The position numbers were made by a program, and so were the translations under genes. From positions 27,331 to 91,330 of the forward strand of contig DATDGC010000057.1 in NCBI GenBank assembly GCA_036522275.1: a stretch of DNA of 64,000 nucleotides, read 5' to 3'. Below are positions 62,287 to 64,000 of this stretch, piece by piece. Positions within the stretch are counted from its first letter, which is position 1, and each line of letters starts with the position of its first letter. The stretch comes from JAHFRG01 sp036522275. Lineage in GTDB: Bacteria > Pseudomonadota > Gammaproteobacteria > Burkholderiales > JAHFRG01. A model generated the notes under the pieces. The model ran no database searches. It was not told where the DNA came from and saw only the letters and a program-made list of their open reading frames with translations.

Positions 62287-63166
62287 AACCCAGTTTTTTC
62301 AAGACCCGCGCATCATCCGCCCAGCCGCTTTTTACTTTGACCCAGACTTGCAAAAATACCTTACCGCCGAATAGTTTTTCCATATCCTGGCGCGCTTGGG
62401 TGGCGATTGCCTTCAGCTTTTCCCCCTTGGCCCCAATGATGATGGCTTTCTGACTGGACTTGTCAATAATAATCGAAGCCTGAATGCGGCGCAGGCCGCG
62501 CTCAAATACAAAATCATCAACCACCACGCTTACGGCATAAGGGACTTCTTCGCCCAGCAGCCGGAAAACTTTTTCCCTGATCAACTCCGCGGCAAGAAAG
62601 CGTTCGTTGCGATCGGTGATTTCATCATCCGGGTAAAGTGGGGGGTTTTCCGGCAAAAACTCTCGCACCGTCTGCAGCAATTCCTTGAGTTGCAGGTTTT
62701 TCTGCGCGCTCACCGGCACAATGGCTGCAAAATGGTGCTCCTTGGATACTTTTTCGATGAACGGCAATAGTTGTTTTTTGTCAGCGAGCTTGTCAATTTT
62801 ATTGATCACCAGCAGCGTAGGATGACTGGAAAGCAGTTTCAACACCTCGCGGTCGCGGCCATTAAACTGTAAAGCGTCGATCACCAGCAGCACGGCGTCA
62901 ACATCCTGAAGGCTCTGTACAACGGACCGGTTCATGGCTCGGTTGAGCGCGTTATGGTACTGCGTCTGAAATCCGGGAGTATCGACAAAAACATACTGCG
63001 CGTCCTCATGGGTCACAATGCCAGTGATGCGGTGACGGGTGGTTTGCGGTTTATGCGAAGTAATGCTGATTTTCTGGCCCACCAGGCGGTTGAGCAAGGT
63101 GGATTTACCGACATTGGGACGTCCGACAATGGCAATCAAGCCTGCGCGAAAAGAAGCGCTCGCCAT
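62279..63166 (-). CDS. era: GTPase Era
   Basis: A 295-residue GTPase for 16S rRNA and 30S assembly. G1 is GRPNVGKST (15-23), G3 DTPGF, G4 NKID. A C-terminal KH domain (VKVKSGWADDARVLKKLGY) binds the 3' end of 16S rRNA. Its ATG lies one base after the rnc stop. Confidence 0.97.
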   Translation of the reverse strand: MASASFRAGLIAIVGRPNVGKSTLLNRLVGQKISITSHKPQTTRHRITGIVTHEDAQYVFVDTPGFQTQYHNALNRAMNRSVVQSLQDVDAVLLVIDALQFNGRDREVLKLLSSHPTLLVINKIDKLADKKQLLPFIEKVSKEHHFAAIVPVSAQKNLQLKELLQTVREFLPENPPLYPDDEITDRNERFLAAELIREKVFRLLGEEVPYAVSVVVDDFVFERGLRRIQASIIIDKSSQKAIIIGAKGEKLKAIATQARQDMEKLFGGKVFLQVWVKVKSGWADDARVLKKLGYE

Positions 63167-63167
63167 G

Positions 63168-63839
63168 CTATGCGTTGATGGCGAGCTGATACGCTTGCCT
63201 TGCCGCGTCCTGCTCGGCGCTGCGGCGGTTGGTTCCCGAACCTAAAGTTCGAATTTCCAGCTCAGGTATTAAGCACTCCATCAGGAAACGTTGCTGATGC
63301 GCCTCGCCTTCGGTAGAGATCACGCTGTATTGAGGCAGCGCGAGTTTTTTGCCCTGCAGCAGCTCCTGCAGCATGGTTTTGGCGTCTTTGCCAGGGTTTT
63401 TGGGGTCAATTTCCCCCAACAGCGAGTCGTAAAGGGTGTGAATGACTTGTTCTGTGCGCTCAAAGCCGCCATCCAGGAACACCGCGGCAATCAACGCTTC
63501 CAAAGCATCGGCAAGAATCGAGGGGCGACGAAAGCCACTGCTTTTAAGCTCCCCTTCCCCTAGCAGCACCTGTTCTCCGAGGTTCAGCCGTTGCGCCAAT
63601 TCAAACAAAGCCTGCTGGTTGACTAGATTGGCGCGCAGCCTGGAGAGCTCGCCTTCGCTTAGGTTGGGGAAACGCTGGAACAAAGCATATGCGATGATGC
63701 AATTGAGTATGCTGTCGCCTAAATATTCCAGACGCTCGTTATGAGGAACGCCGTAGCTGCGATGGGTTAAAGCCTGGCGCAGAAGCTCCGGCTTGTCGAA
63801 TGTATAGCCGAGCAGGCGGCAAACGCTTTGGCTATCCAT
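63168..63839 (-). CDS. rnc: Ribonuclease III
   Basis: A 223-residue RNase III. The signature NERLEYLGDSILNCIIAYALF carries catalytic Glu and Asp. A double-stranded RNA-binding domain (about 155-223) ends with the helix SAEQDAARQAYQL. It processes rRNA and mRNA. Confidence 0.96.
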   Translation of the reverse strand: MDSQSVCRLLGYTFDKPELLRQALTHRSYGVPHNERLEYLGDSILNCIIAYALFQRFPNLSEGELSRLRANLVNQQALFELAQRLNLGEQVLLGEGELKSSGFRRPSILADALEALIAAVFLDGGFERTEQVIHTLYDSLLGEIDPKNPGKDAKTMLQELLQGKKLALPQYSVISTEGEAHQQRFLMECLIPELEIRTLGSGTNRRSAEQDAARQAYQLAINA

Positions 63840-63853
63840 TTATCTGTTGCCGG

Positions 63854-64000
63854 TTATCTCCGTTTTGCGCTGGACGCTTGAAAGTCAATGCAGGCGGCGA
63901 TGTTGGCAACCAAAGGAACTTTTACTGAGTAGCTGACATTAATCACAGCCGAGTTGCCTTCCTTGATGATTTCCAGGTCTTCACCCCTGATCGCGGTAAT
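63854..64000 (-). CDS. DUF4845 family protein, C-terminal part
   Basis: The last 48 residues of a DUF4845 protein, cut off by the end of the window. It reads ITAIRGEDLEIIKEGNSAV, then VINVSYSVKVPLVANIAACI, and ends FQASSAKRR. The position between lepB and rnc is the usual place for this betaproteobacterial gene. Function unknown. Confidence 0.85.
   Translation of the reverse strand: MTAIRGEDLEIIKEGNSAVINVSYSVKVPLVANIAACIDFQASSAKRR

Noticed and set aside
1..64000. CRISPR array or restriction-type defence island
   Set aside because: No regularly spaced repeats, cas genes, methylase/nuclease pairs or toxin-antitoxin pairs were seen; the lone HNH gene is not enough.

Overview
The window is a chromosomal segment of a betaproteobacterium. 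Family-level identity (Nitrosomonadales- or Gallionellaceae-like) is a guess. Support comes from the gene orders rnc-era-recO-pdxJ-acpS-nagZ, pyrG-kdsA-eno-ftsB, rpmF-plsX-fabHDG-acpP-fabF-pabC-mltG-tmk-holB-pilZ-tatD and uvrC-pgsA-tRNA(Gly,Cys,Leu), and from a DUF4936 gene beside ygfZ. Most of the sequence is dense housekeeping DNA, with many 1-4 base overlaps between translationally coupled genes.

Left part (1-12.9 kb): the end of guaA with an unusual in-frame insert, psiE, tadA with an L,D-transpeptidase, an SDR gene, and a leftward pair made of a class II aldolase/SDR fusion and mtnA. That pair looks like a 5-deoxyribose or methylthioribose disposal route (DHAP shunt). Next come ygfZ, DUF4936 and an NRDE/TANGO2-family gene, split by a 275-bp MITE-like palindromic element, and then pyrG-kdsA-eno-ftsB.

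Accessory part (13-22.2 kb): an HNH endonuclease, a c-type cytochrome and a cupredoxin, then a compact type III polyketide synthase/methyltransferase/flavoprotein operon. After this the DNA becomes gene-poor and scarred. It holds a frameshifted SDR, 3' fragments of tRNA-Arg and tRNA-Asn, small orphan genes, a glycine-rich RRM protein, a DUF4239 membrane protein with no normal start codon, a PilZ protein and an intact tRNA-Asn. This looks like the decayed remains of tRNA-targeted insertions.

Middle (22.3-42 kb): a class I aminotransferase divergent from uvrB, with strong dyads between them; a marR-controlled tripartite RND efflux operon with two matching candidate operators; an HtrA-like protease without a signal peptide; an HExxH protein; a low-molecular-weight phosphatase; marC; rne divergent from rluC; a HAD phosphatase; sppA; a tetrapyrrole-methylase-family methyltransferase; and maf.

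Right part (42-64 kb): the fatty-acid cluster, whose first gene yceD carries an in-frame amber codon; an SRAP (YedK) gene remnant; three tRNAs; pgsA and uvrC; a tautomerase; a family 5 uracil-DNA glycosylase; an EF-P with Arg at the usual Lys position; a CDF metal transporter; and nagZ-acpS-pdxJ-recO-era-rnc, ending in a partial DUF4845 gene.

No CRISPR array, rRNA or complete transposase gene was seen. The best candidates for new biology are the aldolase/SDR-mtnA pair, the T3PKS operon with its neighbouring cytochrome and cupredoxin, the 275-bp element, and the guaA insert.
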